Below the pieces are notes generated by a model. That model saw nothing but the letters and a program-made list of their open reading frames with translations, was not told where the DNA came from and did not search any database. Source: Patiria miniata (Eukaryota; Echinodermata; Asteroidea; Valvatida; Asterinidae). Taken from it: a stretch of 64,000 bases of DNA. A program made the position numbers and the translations under genes. The stretch is taken from contig NW_024037047.1 of assembly GCF_015706575.1 (NCBI RefSeq), forward strand, positions 1,864,632 through 1,928,631. Direction: 5' to 3'. Below, one piece after another: positions 1 through 10,459 of the stretch. The number at the start of each line of letters is the position of its first letter. Position 1 is the first letter of the stretch.

Positions 1-200
1 GTAACAATGCACGCAGAGAACGATTGCACTCTCGGTGACCCCTGCAAATAACTCAGAGCTGTTCAAGTATTTTTTTTTATTTAGGGCCTACTTGCATGCA
101 TGCATACATACATATGGGAGACACGTCACTTGAGCACGCGGGTTATTTTGATTCAAACTTTTTTTAATGTTTCAATATCATGGCAAAGCTCGCCCCTCGT
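1..200. repeat. Dispersed repeat D, partial copy at the left edge
   Basis: Bases 1-110 carry a block (AACGATTGCACTCT, then an ACTCAGAGCTG stretch and TTTAGGGCCTACTT) that recurs near 29.15-29.25 kb and 33.48-33.56 kb. Bases 128-190 (GCGGGTTATTTTGATTCAAA) recur near 40.39-40.44 kb. No coding capacity is visible. From 200 to about 530 I see nothing I can name. Confidence 0.5.
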
Positions 201-529
201 ACGATCCTCGTGTGAATACTTGATGCACAACATCGATTGTCATTTCAATTTCAAGTTTTTCAAACGCAAGTAATTAATATTTATTACGGACTCTTTTAAT
301 AAGCATGGTGGGTAAATAAAACTCACGTTATACTCGGAAATACATGGGTGCTATCCAAGATTGTCGACGAAATACATTCGGCAAACTCCGGTCAATTTCG
401 GAATCAGGAGGCATTCCTCCCGTAGTCATCAGACGGTGTTATTTTGTATTGCAATATATCACTGACGGCTACCTGAACTAAGAGTCATCAGGAATAGTCA
501 GAATATTGGTATGGGAACCAGACTAATGG

Positions 530-1215
530 ATATCTGGCTATGCAAAAGGAGATAAGGGTGTCAGTTTATTTCACTTTAGTTGATTTCAATCTAATACACT
601 GTCACTTGTAACAGTAAAATATTCTGCCAGACTTTGCAATCCCATTAGGCTTCGCCTACGATACGCTGCCTACGTGAGCAACACCACTTGAACACTCTGG
701 AATTACTCATTTGCTTCGATCCGATTAGCCCCGCCCAAGATTCTTTGACCTATCACAGCTTTGATAAACGTCTGCCAAAAGTCACGCAGACAGTAGGGAT
801 AACGTCACAGTAGTTCCCCGCCGCAATTCTCCCCAAAACCGTGCCTTTGCAACTTGTGGCCCGATTCCAAGTCCTTTTAAGGGAAAAGTGTTATTGATAG
901 TCAAATTGGTGTTGCTTTTTTTTGGGGGGGGGGCCCTTGATGGCGACAGCGAATGAAATCGCTCATTCAAGCCCGTCCGGCGCTGGCTTCTGGGTCTTTG
1001 CAAAAAAATATCACGCCATACGTGCTATTACATACAGGAGCTCTGTCTGTACAAAAAAAGACCAAATGCAAAGCCGTGGGCATAAATGCACTCCTGCCGA
1101 CTGTTTTCCCGAGGCCGGATTTGTTTCGATCGTTGCTCATGCGCGTCTATTTTGTATGAATAGAGCTGAGTCATCGCCAAACCGGGCCATGCTGGTTGTG
1201 CACCCGCGCTTGTTA
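530..1215 (+). repeat. Promoter-like repeat cassette, copy A
   Basis: This block matches 3550-4120 and, in part, 54990-55270. Shared landmarks are ATATCTGGCTATG, TTTGCTTCGATCC, a CCAAT-like TATCACAGCT box, AAAAGTCACGCA, CCGTGCCTTTGCAACTTGTGG and TATTGATAGTCAAATT. It has no convincing ORF. It may be a duplicated upstream/first-exon segment or a mobile-element part. Copy A lacks the donor-like end seen in copies B and C. Confidence 0.5.
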
Positions 1216-2120
1216 TTTTGAATAGGTTTACTTTTCATTTCTCTTTTCCCCCCCTGTATTTGTCATGGTATTTTCCCCTCTCTCGGGAATATAGTCATTG
1301 GGAACTTACCTTGTGCTTTCCACTCCTTACAAATTGAGGGTTTAAGAAAAGTACCCTTGCAAATTACACAAGTAGCTAAACAGAAATATGTAAAGCTCCG
1401 CTACCCTTGAATAGAAAAGGGCAAACCTCGATGTCAGCCGTTGCACGCAATCAGTTATGTTCTTTGTATCTCTTTATAAAGCAATCGATGCCAGTGTCCC
1501 CGATTTTCTGGTCCCCGGCGAGAAAAAAAATGCGATAAGGCCAAAAAAATATAAAAATAGTCTGTCTCTAGTCAGACCGAAGTTCTGGATTTTTTTTTTC
1601 AAGTTTGAATTGTACAGACAAGGTAGGTAGTATTTTGGTTTTGTGTCCTCATTATACATTGGTGTCCTCCATAATTCGCCTTGGTGCCCTTTATCATTTG
1701 CCTTGGTGCAATTTCCCCATTCCTTGGTGCTCCTTGGTACAAAAATGTGAGGAGGTGCGGCAATAGAGGGCGCTGTTGTAGCTTCCGTGTTAATTTGAAG
1801 AACAAAAACAGGTTGACGCGCTTGATAAAAATCGACGCACGTGCTGAAAACAGACAGAGTATTTTTTTTGGGGGGCGCCTAATAAACTAATGTATTTTAA
1901 CCCATTTATTTAGATTCCATGGTTAAATCTTGGCTCTCTTTTCCAATTCATCGATCACTATTGTTGAACTCCTACCTCGGCAATAAAATTAGAATACAAT
2001 TGCTGCAGGGGCTGAGGAGGGAAACCCCTCGTTTCCACCACGGTAAAACTGGTTCCCGGTCGCGTAGTTTACGGTCACTGAATTTCTGTGTATACAGCAA
2101 TTTGTATGGAACCCCTTAAG
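1215..2120. repeat. Dispersed repeat R, diverged copy 1
   Basis: The block from GTTTACTTTTCATTTCTC to the GCGTAGTTTACGGTCACTG stretch recurs twice, less diverged, at about 6610-7150 and 8360-9000. Shared landmarks are a GGGAATATAGTC segment, GAGAAAAAAnTGCG, TTTTAACCCATTTATTTAGA and GCTGCAGGGGCTGAGG. A short degenerate piece also lies near 15715-15790. No protein is recognisable. Confidence 0.6.
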
Positions 2121-2149
2121 GGACAGGGATGATGAAGGTTTTTGTTTTA

Positions 2150-2292
2150 CGCGGTATCGAGGAAGGGATTATCTTTGAATTCCGGATTTCTGTGATAAAT
2201 TATCACGGTAACGCGTTATCGAGGAAGGGATTATCGTTGAATTCCGGATTTCTGTGATAAATTATCACGGTAACGCGGTATCGCGGAAGGCA
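2150..2292. repeat. 62-bp tandem repeat, about 2.2 copies
   Basis: A unit of about 62 bp (TATCGAGGAAGGGATTATC, then GAATTCCGGATTTCTGTG, then ATAAATTATCACGGTAACGC) is present twice with few differences and begins a third time. GTGATAAATTATCAC inside the unit is a palindrome. From 2295 to 3540 I see no gene or clear repeat. Confidence 0.8.
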
Positions 2293-3544
2293 ATTCAAGC
2301 TTCCGTAGCCAGGGCTCATTGTGCACTCGCACTTGTTCTCCATGAAACTTGACTTTCATTGGGATTGTATTTTTTTGCGATTTAAACACTATTGCTTTGG
2401 TCGTTTATGTTTGATTGTATGACGATTTCCCATGACATGAAAATAAATCTCCTAACCACAGAGTTACCGGAACTTTCTCTGGCCGTGCCCTGAGTGTCAA
2501 CGTCAGGGTCAGTAGCAAGGTCTACACACCTGCTGTATCTCGGCTGATTCAACTCCCGGAGCTATATGAGCCACAAGGACGAACTCAATGATACTCCGAA
2601 CTCCTAGCCAGGCAAGCTTTCTTTGATGTTTTTCTTTTCAAAAGTTTTAGCGCTGGTTGTTTTCCCCCCAGAAAGCAGTTCAGTGGATGACCGGAAAGGC
2701 GCTCTCTTGTGATTTAAGACATTTGTTTTTAGTAACAGCCAGCATGCAGAGCGCCCTCACATTATTAGGTTCCCAACGACACTGTATCCACATTTCCAAA
2801 GATGACCCATTTTTTCATTTTTCTCACGGAGCGAGTTTGACTACGATTCCATCCAGTATCATTAAATCATCCCTGATTTATTCATGTACTAACGCACATT
2901 TAGTTAGGGGCCTACTACAATTTACAATTTATTCGGGCTTTTTATGACTTTGTGATTAATTATAGCATGTGCGAAGCTACCCAGAATGTATTTCCCTAAT
3001 ACACCTCCTCTTCGGCAACACTGCCGTTCCCAAGTTCGTTGAAAGGCATACGACGTAACATGAAAAACTATGACCTAATATGCAACTGGGATACCTAACA
3101 TTTTACACGGTTATGTCATGTTTTGCACTAAAAACGATACCCCAACCTCAGGATCGCGAATGGTCAAGCTTCAACTTAACGTGGGCTAAGTTTTGCCATT
3201 TATTCTATTCCATTGCTGTGTACAGCAATGCAGAGATGGATCCAAGAGTTTTCAAAGCGGATGGGTGGGGTTTTGATGTGCAGGAATTTTTTGGGGGAGG
3301 AGGCTGAGGAGTTGCAATTGGCGCAATGGATCCAATAGACCCAAATTTGTAATTTCCACTTCTCGAGATGTTTATGTCCCGTCACAGAAAGAGCAATGCA
3401 TGTATATGCCAGGTCGACGTCGTGTAAAGATGGGCAGTATAGCGCCCATTGGGCCAATCTGCAAAAGTCTCTCTTCGACATTGTGACGTTCTGAAGTCAC
3501 ATGCACTCTTTCCTTTCATTGGTGAGTTCAGGCGGGGGAGGTAT

Positions 3545-4445
3545 TCTGTTGCAAATAAATATCTGGCTATGAAATGAAAATAAAGGGTTTAGTTTCTTTC
3601 ATTCTAGTTGATTTCAATCCAATGCAGCGTCACATACAACGGTAAAATACTCTGCCTGATTTACGGCCTCAGTAGGCCGGCTCCGCCCACTACACGCTGC
3701 CCACGTGAGCAAAAACACGTGATGCCTCACAAAAGCGTGAACACTCTAGAACTGTACCCATTTGCTTCGATCCAGTAAGCCCCGCCCCGTAATGCTTTGA
3801 CCAATCACAGCTATGATAAGTTTCGGCCAAAAGTCACGCATGCGGTTGGAACACGGGATACACGTTACACAGTAATGTCTACGACGAAGTAAAGTGCCCC
3901 ACTGCAAGTCTCCAAAAACCGTGCCTTTGCAACTTGTGGTCCGATTTCAAGCCCTTATTAGGGAAACATGCTATTGATAGTCAAATTATGACAATATTTT
4001 GTCAGGCGGCAGCGAATGAAATCGCTCCACGGAGCGCGTCGGGCGCTGGCTTCTGGGTCTTTGCGAGAAATATCATGCCACACGTTGCATTACATTATAA
4101 GAGCTCCCAAATCCATTTGCGAGTCATATTAGTGAGTCTCCCTGACGACAGCTTGCCTTGAATACGCATCTACATGGTATCCGCCAAACCCACCGGTGAT
4201 TCTAAATTCCAAAGGAATGGAGAGAAATAAACGTTAAGATTTGATTCAGGATAAAGTCAACGCTGGTTGAGACCAGTCTCTGAAGGATTCGGGACTCGTT
4301 TGGAAGGGCTGACAACGCGTCAATACAAGGACAGGAGAGACCTAGACGTTTGTTTCCGGATAAGTCACCGCTGGTTGAGACCTGTCTCTGAAGGATTTTG
4401 GACTCGTTTGGAAGGGCTGACAACGCGTCATTACAAGGTACGTAA
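3545..4445 (+). repeat. Promoter-like repeat cassette, copy B, with internal 115-bp duplication
   Basis: Copy B of the cassette at 530-1215, followed by a segment that also occurs in the 55-kb copy. A stretch of about 115 bp (GCTGGTTGAGACC, CTCTGAAGGATT, GGAAGGGCTGACAACGCGTCA) occurs twice in tandem at 4262-4330 and 4370-4437. The second ends in ACAAGGTACGTAAC, a strong splice-donor match. A CCAATCACAG box (about 3810) and an ATTATAAGAGCTC TATA-like box (about 4094) lie upstream. I infer a non-coding first exon or element promoter; nothing proves transcription. Confidence 0.45.
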
Positions 4446-4494
4446 CTATTTCACTCTTAGTTTCAATTACATTGGTGCCAGTGATATAGTAGGG

Positions 4495-4610
4495 TGTCAG
4501 CCTTGGCCTTAAGGCTGCCTTAAGGCTGGCCAAGGCTGGATTTTAGGGCCTTGGCCTTAGTCTTAAGGCTTGAGGGCAAAAGCCTTGGCCTTGGCATTGA
4601 TGATCAATAC
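4495..4610. repeat. CTTGGCC/TTAAGGC simple-sequence block
   Basis: Irregular repeats of CCTTGGCC and CCTTAAGGC. Related CCTTGGC-rich blocks occur at about 6165-6235 and 7905-7975 inside the tandem duplication. Confidence 0.7.
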
Positions 4611-4845
4611 CTTGCAAGGCTCTTCAAAGCCCATACAATTTTGGATTTTCTAGATCATTTTTATATCAAATTTGTTTGAAAGTTTCCTGTTTGCTATCAT
4701 ACAACTTACACTCAGCTCTCTGCAAAGTCTGCAATCTAATTAATCATGTTACATACACCTTAGATCGGTGTGTTGACACACTTTCAGTTAAGTTTTACAG
4801 CACACCATTAATATTACCATGATCCCAGTTTAGTTGTGTTTACTG

Positions 4846-5869
4846 GGAAGGGGCGTAATCATACAAGCAACCTTACAGTCAGATGGGACGGGGTATAGGG
4901 GCCCGGCAACCGTGGGTCCTTTTTAATCAGACTTGAGAGAAGTGTTTATTCAAATGAAAAGAATAGGGAGGTAAACGTGTATGCGCAGGCAAGATGCAGA
5001 GATAATAAAATGGTGTTAATTTGTTGGAAAATTCCAAGAAGATTGCCGCCGCGAATCAGGATTGATTTAAATGGGGAATGAAAATGGCATCGGCAATTTT
5101 TGGGGTGCAAAACCAAGTCGGAGGGCGAAAGGCTCTGGTAGATGATGTAGGCCTACATTTATCTTGCGACTGGAAGCGAATATGTCTGTTAATTTATGAG
5201 TTGACTGGTAAAGACACCAGTGTAGGAATATGAACTGCCTAGCGCGTATTTGTTAAGTTCTTTCTCTGCTTTAAAAATAAGTATTTAGCAAGACATTGTT
5301 GGTGATTGTCTCTGCAAATGTACCGCAACAAATTGATTTCATTGACAAGTTCTTCAGACAGAAAGTGGCGTGGATATGTATAGCAAATACAGCCCAGAGA
5401 TATTTGACATTAACCTTTCAAATGTGAAAAGAAATAATTTTCCAAATAATACTTCAACTCTTAGTTACATGAGGTATATTGACAAGGTATATGAGGTATA
5501 GGTGCAACTTTATCTACAACAGGCAGTGCTTTTCTTCCTCAAACTTTTGTTCGCATCCCCCCCCCAAAAAAAAAATAGGAATGACCCTGCTGATGCCTGT
5601 TGTAAGTTCCATTTGCTTTCCCTCTCAGTGATTCACGGCTGCAACCTTTTTGGAATTTTCCAACAAATTGACAACTGATTTTTCCATGAATCTTGCCTGC
5701 ACATACCGGTGCTTCGTTGCTCTTTTCTTCAAGTAAACGGTTCTATTAAAAACAAAACAAGTAACAGAACCAAAAGTCTGATTAAAATTAGGACCCATGG
5801 TTTTGGGCCGTTTACTCCATCACATCAAACTAACACATATTAGGCTGCATGTATGAGTACGCCCCTTCA
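4846..5869. mobile_element. TIR element of about 1 kb, non-autonomous
   Basis: The ends are inverted copies of one another. GAAGGGGCGTAATCATACA at 4847 matches the reverse complement of TGTATGAGTACGCCCCTTC ending at 5868. The arms remain alignable for about 195 bp: GGGTCC..TTTTAATCAGACT, GCAGGCAAGAT and TTTGTTGGAAAATTCCAA are in both. There is no transposase ORF inside. This is a MITE or deleted DNA transposon; superfamily and target duplication are not resolved. Confidence 0.75.
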
Positions 5870-6097
5870 CAATAAAATCAAACACATAACATTTCATAAG
5901 AAAGTGGGATTTCTGAAGACCTGAACTTGTATTTTGACACGAGGAAGTCCATATACATTGTATATGAATGTTCTAGTCAAGGCAGCTTGTTCTTCTTTAT
6001 ACTAGCGATTTGTGATGTTGTGATTTGTTTTATATTGGTAGTCGTTTTGTATAATTTGATGAATTTCAAATTGGCACTGAGGATAAAAAAGTAAAAA

Positions 6098-7480
6098 GGT
6101 CTTCTATTTCATATAATGGCTTACCACCGACAGCCTTAGTTTCAATTCCAATTTGAAACTCGTCTTTGGGGCTTGCCTTGGCCCGGGCCTTGAAAGTCAA
6201 GGCCTTGGCATTGGCCTTGGATGATAGAGCTTTTGCTCCCACACTGATTGGTTCAAGTGTTGTTCATTACCTTTAATAATATAATAATACTAATCTGATA
6301 TATCGCCAAATTAGACAAACTGACGCTCAATGCTCTTTACAATCAAAATTGACTGAACATCTTCAAAACCTGGAATAAATAACAATATATATATATATAT
6401 ATTTTTACAATGTCATTTATTGTTTAAACAATAATAACTATCTAATTTCATTCTCTGTGGAACCAACAAATATCAACATCATCAGCCATCTCATAAATAA
6501 CGAATAAAATACAGAGATACAGTTTATTCAATGTATCTGTTCCCCCCCTCAGGGAATGTCTTGTGTGCACGCGCACCTATCAAGCAATAACACCTGTTGA
6601 CTTGCCAGTTTTAATTAAATAGGTTTACTTTCATTTCTCCTTTATTGGTCGTGGTATTTCCCTGCCCTGGGCAATATAGTCCGTGGGAATTAACTCTGTG
6701 CATTCCAATCCTTACAAATTTGAGGATTAAAGAAAAGAACCTTTGAAATTATATTAGAGTAGTCTGAAAAATACCTAAATAGAAATAATTATGTAAAGCT
6801 CCACCGTAGAATTGTTCTCTTGAATAGAAAAGTGCAAACCTCAATTGAGCCGTCGCACGCAATCAGTTTGGGTTCTTTGTATATGTTGTTAATGCAATCA
6901 TTGTCAGTTCTTCCCCTTTTCTGATCACCCGGGGAGAAAAAGGCGCGACAAATATTTTAACCCATTTATTTAGATTCCATGCTTAAATCATGGCTCTCCT
7001 TTCCAATTCATCGGTCACTATTGTTCAAGTTACTAACTACTACCCTGGCAATAAAATTAAAATACAATCGCTGCAGGGGCTGAGGGAAAACCCCTCTTAT
7101 CCCCAGGTGTTGGTTCCAGGTCGCGTAGTTTGCGGTCACTGAATTTTCTGTGTATTACAATACATAATAATTTGCCCTCTCCATGCCATTCAATAAATGT
7201 CAGCCAAACATTTTCAAACTAGCAACCCTTAGTTTGTTTTGTGTTGGTATATACTTTTTATAAAGTGAATGCGGCCTGACGTTGCGAACTTCAAAAGTTC
7301 TTCTTCAGAGGCAAACAAAACTGAGCAAGTCACGTAGGCCTCTCTGCAGGGGATATGCCGGGTTTCTTTGCTGCTCATTTCAGACCTTGCCACACAACGT
7401 GTACATTTTGTCCAGTGAGATTGCACTATGGAGTTCAGGAAAAAAAATAACAGGGTTGTTTGATTTTAACTTTTTGATTT
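6098..7480. repeat. Tandem duplication, first unit
   Basis: This unit and the next (7845-9345) are the same composite sequence about 1.74 kb apart. It holds TTTCATATAATGGCTTACCA, the CCTTGGC block, a LINE/SINE-like tail (about 6290-6350), repeat R (about 6610-7150) and a reverse-strand Penelope tail (7229-7426). The region 7480-7845 between the units has no recognisable feature. Confidence 0.8.
7229..7426 (-). mobile_element. Penelope-like element tail fragment, reverse strand
   Basis: Translation of the minus strand gives an open stretch containing SEEELLKFATSGRIHF. The plus-strand segment downstream of the GIY-YIG domain (10077-10130) reads SEEELAKFATSGHINF. The fragment is therefore a Penelope-like 3' tail in inverted orientation. 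The reading frame itself is probably not a protein; the nucleotide motif at 7274-7312 folds like a small branched RNA (see 10077-10115). Confidence 0.65.
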
Positions 7481-7844
7481 AAATCATGGAATTAAATAAC
7501 GACTAAAATAAAAAAAATAAGAAGTCATATAAAAGTAAAAGTAATACAAAAAATGATACGCACGTAGGTAATAGCTTTCAAAAAAATTTAATCCAATTTT
7601 AATACACCAATGTAACTCTTTGGATCATTCCATACAGTAGGCCCTCCTGGCAGTTGATATGTTCTGGTTGGCTACACTGTTATCAACTTTCCAATGAGTG
7701 TTGTATGTATTTGTTGATTCATGTGTGGATGCAAGGCATGTTAATATTCTTCAAGAGATTTTGAAGAAGTGGTGTCCACACAGTACACCATTATTACAAT
7801 GTTGTAACATGTCCATGTAAAATCACCAAACATCGTTGTTTGCT

Positions 7845-9345
7845 ATTTCATATAATGGCTTACCACCGACGGCCTTAGTTTTAATTCCAATTTGAAACTC
7901 GTCTTTGGGGCTTGCCTTGGCCCGGGCCTTGAAAGTCAAGGCCTTGGCATTGGCCTTGGATGATAGAGCCTTTGCTCTCACACTGATTTGTTCAAGTGTT
8001 GTTCATTACCTTTAATAATATATAATACCCATCTGATATATCGCCGAATCCGTCAAACCGACACTCAACGTTCCTTACAATGAATTAAAATTGACTGAAC
8101 ATCTTCAACATTTGTAATAAATAAAAACAATTACATTGTCATTTATTGTCTAAACAATATTATCTATCTAAATAATATCGATTTCAATAATAACTATCTA
8201 ATTTCATCCTCTGTGTGAACAAAAAATATCAACATCATCAGCCACCTCATAAATTAAGAAAAAATACAGAGATACAGTTTATTCAATGTATCTGTTCCCC
8301 CCTCAAAGAATGTCTTGTGTGCACGCGCACCTATCCAACAATAACACCTGTTGACTTGCCAGTTTTAATTGAATAGGTTTACTTTCAATTCTCCTTTATT
8401 CGTCATGGTATTTCCCCTGACCTGGGGAATATAGTCCGTGGGAACTAACTCAGTGCATTCCAATCCTTACAATTTGAGGATTGAAGAAAAAAACCTTGCA
8501 AATAACACAAGGGTAGAAATATGTAAAGTTCCACTGTAGAATTTTACTCTTGAATAGAAAAGTGCAAACCTCAATTGAGCCGTCGCACGCAATCTGTTGG
8601 GTTCTTTGTATCTCTTGTTAATGCAATCATTGTCAGTTCTTCCCCTTTTCTGGTCCCCGGGGAGAAAAAAGCGCGACAAATATTTTAACCCATTTATTTA
8701 GATTCCATGCTTAAATCATGGCTCTCCTTTCCAATTCATCGGTCGCTATTGTTCAAGTTACTAACTCCTGCCCTGGCAATAAAATTAGAATACAATCGCT
8801 GCAGGGGCTGAGGGAAAACCCCTCTTATCCCCAGGTTTTGGTTCTAGGTCGCTGAATTTTTCTGTGTATTACAATACATAATAATTTGCCGTCTCCATGC
8901 CATTCAATAAACGTCAGCCAAAACATTTTCAAAATAGCTGAGGGAAAACCCCTCTTATCCCCAGGTATTGGTTTCAGGTCGCGTAGTTTGCGGTCACTGA
9001 ATTTTCGGTGTATTACAATACATAATAATTTGCCCTCTCCATGCCATTCAATAAATGTCAGCCAAACATTTTCAAAATAGCAACTCTTAGTTTGTTTTGT
9101 GTTGGTATATACTTTTTATAAAATGAATGCGGCCTGACGTTGCGAACTTCAAAAGTTCTTCTTCAGAGGCAAACAAAACTGAACAAGTCACGTAGGCCTC
9201 TCTGCAGGGGCTATGCCGGGTTTCTTTGTTGCTCATTTCAGACCTTGCCACACAACGTGTACATTTAGTCCAGTGAGATTGCACTACGAGAGTTAAGGCA
9301 AAAAAAATAACAGGGGTTGTTTGATTTTTACTATTTGATTTCAAT
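7845..9345. repeat. Tandem duplication, second unit, with extra 115-bp copy
   Basis: Second copy of the 6098-7480 composite. It differs by an added internal tandem copy: the segment beginning CTGAGGGAAAACCCCTCTTA occurs at about 8820-8935 and again at 8937-9068. Order of parts and the reverse-strand Penelope tail are the same as in the first unit. Confidence 0.8.
9087..9344 (-). mobile_element. Penelope-like element tail fragment, reverse strand, second copy
   Basis: Nearly the same reverse-strand fragment as at 7229-7426, carried in the second tandem unit. Its right edge lies within about 15 bases of the plus-strand GIY-YIG fragment at 9360, so a tail in one orientation directly abuts a body in the other. 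Confidence 0.65.
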
Positions 9346-9359
9346 CATAGATTTAAATC

Positions 9360-9694
9360 ACAGAACCATTGGCAACATCACTTGTAACACCTCTAATGTC
9401 ATATATCTCATTTCTTGAAGGGTCTGTGGAGTGCAGTATGTAGGTGAGACTAAAAATACGCTCAAGAAGCGTTTCTATGCCCACCGGTCAACGGTCAACA
9501 CCAAGAAACTAGACACCCCTGTTGGTCATCACTTCAACCTGCCTAACCACTCCATTTCTGATATGATTTTGCAGTGCATTGAATCTCTTGGTCATCGTAA
9601 GGACTCAGTTCGCCTCAGCAGAGAGATAGTGTGGATGAATCGTCTTCGAACTATTCAACCACATGGTCTCAACATCCAACTTGGAAATGATTAA
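9360..9694 (+). pseudogene. Penelope-like element GIY-YIG endonuclease domain (3' end of upstream copy)
   Basis: The plus-strand translation from about 9360 gives ITCNTSNVIYLIS, then a stop, then CGVQYVGETKNTLKKRFYAH and a helix-rich tail ending ...HGLNIQLGND at 9694. NVIYLI..CG.QYVGET..LK.R is the GIY-YIG nuclease core as found at the C terminus of Penelope-like elements. The in-frame TGA at 9416-9418 sits where a cysteine codon (TGC/TGT) is usual in this family, so one base explains the break. The reverse-transcriptase part is missing to the left. Confidence 0.85.
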
Positions 9695-9699
9695 TCCTT

Positions 9700-10076
9700 T
9701 TCTTCCTCCATTGTCTTCTGTTACAGATAATCCACCTGGTCTTCCTTGTTTGTGTTTACCCATCTTCCTCCATCTTTCATCCCTTTCCACCTCCATACTG
9801 TCCCCCCTCCCGCATCATCCCCCTTCACTCTCACACTCTTTTGTCCGTTCCCACTCCCTGTGACCTTTGATCCTTCCCCTTTCTGGTCCCTCCCCTGTTT
9901 ATACCAGACCCATTGTGGTTTGCCATCTCCCTTTGTTTCTTTGTTCTCTCATCCACCCTCCCCTGCATCTATCCACATCTTTCCCACCTAATCCTCCTTT
10001 TGTGTTTCTTCTTTCAGCCCTGCATGTTTGTGTGCACCCCCATGTTAATGCATGTACCTCTGTCATTTCTGTTTTA
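9700..10076 (+). other. Pyrimidine-rich inter-element spacer of the Penelope tandem
   Basis: Between the GIY-YIG stop and the conserved tail motif lies C/T-rich sequence (CCATCTTTCATCCC, CCACCTCC and similar) without a convincing ORF. It is presumably the 3' untranslated part of the upstream copy. Confidence 0.5.
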
Positions 10077-10115
10077 GCCTCTGAAGAAGAACTTGCTAAG
10101 TTCGCAACGTCAGGC
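10077..10115 (+). ncRNA. Hammerhead-like motif in the Penelope tail
   Basis: The sequence GCCT-CTGAAGA-(A)GAACTT-gct-AAGTTC-GCAA-CGTC-AGGC can form an outer GCCT/AGGC stem and an inner GAACTT/AAGTTC hairpin, joined by strands resembling the hammerhead core CTGATGA...GAAA. Hammerhead ribozymes are established in Penelope-like retroelements. Here both core strands deviate (CTGAAGA, GCAA), so activity is doubtful. The reverse-strand copies at 7274-7312 and 9132-9170 change only the loop (TTG for GCT). Alternatively it is simply a conserved tail sequence. Confidence 0.4.
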
Positions 10116-10459
10116 CACATTAATTTTTAGATTTATATATTTCAGGTCCATCCAGTCAGTAAGCAGTTTGCAGCAGTCTTACTTTTGTTCATGTTTCAAC
10201 TTCCCTGTTGCAGTATCCCTTCGTGGTGATCCTCCTTGCTGACATGTAAGTTTCATTGTGTTTTGTTTTGTTCCTTCTTTTGATCGTTTTATACCATGTA
10301 CTAATCTAACTGTTTTCTCCACACTACAAGTACCCACTATTTTGTTTTGCTCTGTCCCTTCAAAAGGCATGAGCAACTCCATTTGACTTGTACTTGTTGT
10401 CTTCGTGTTCCTCCACTGATTTATTGTATTAACCATTTATTCTCTCCCTTTCTACAGAC

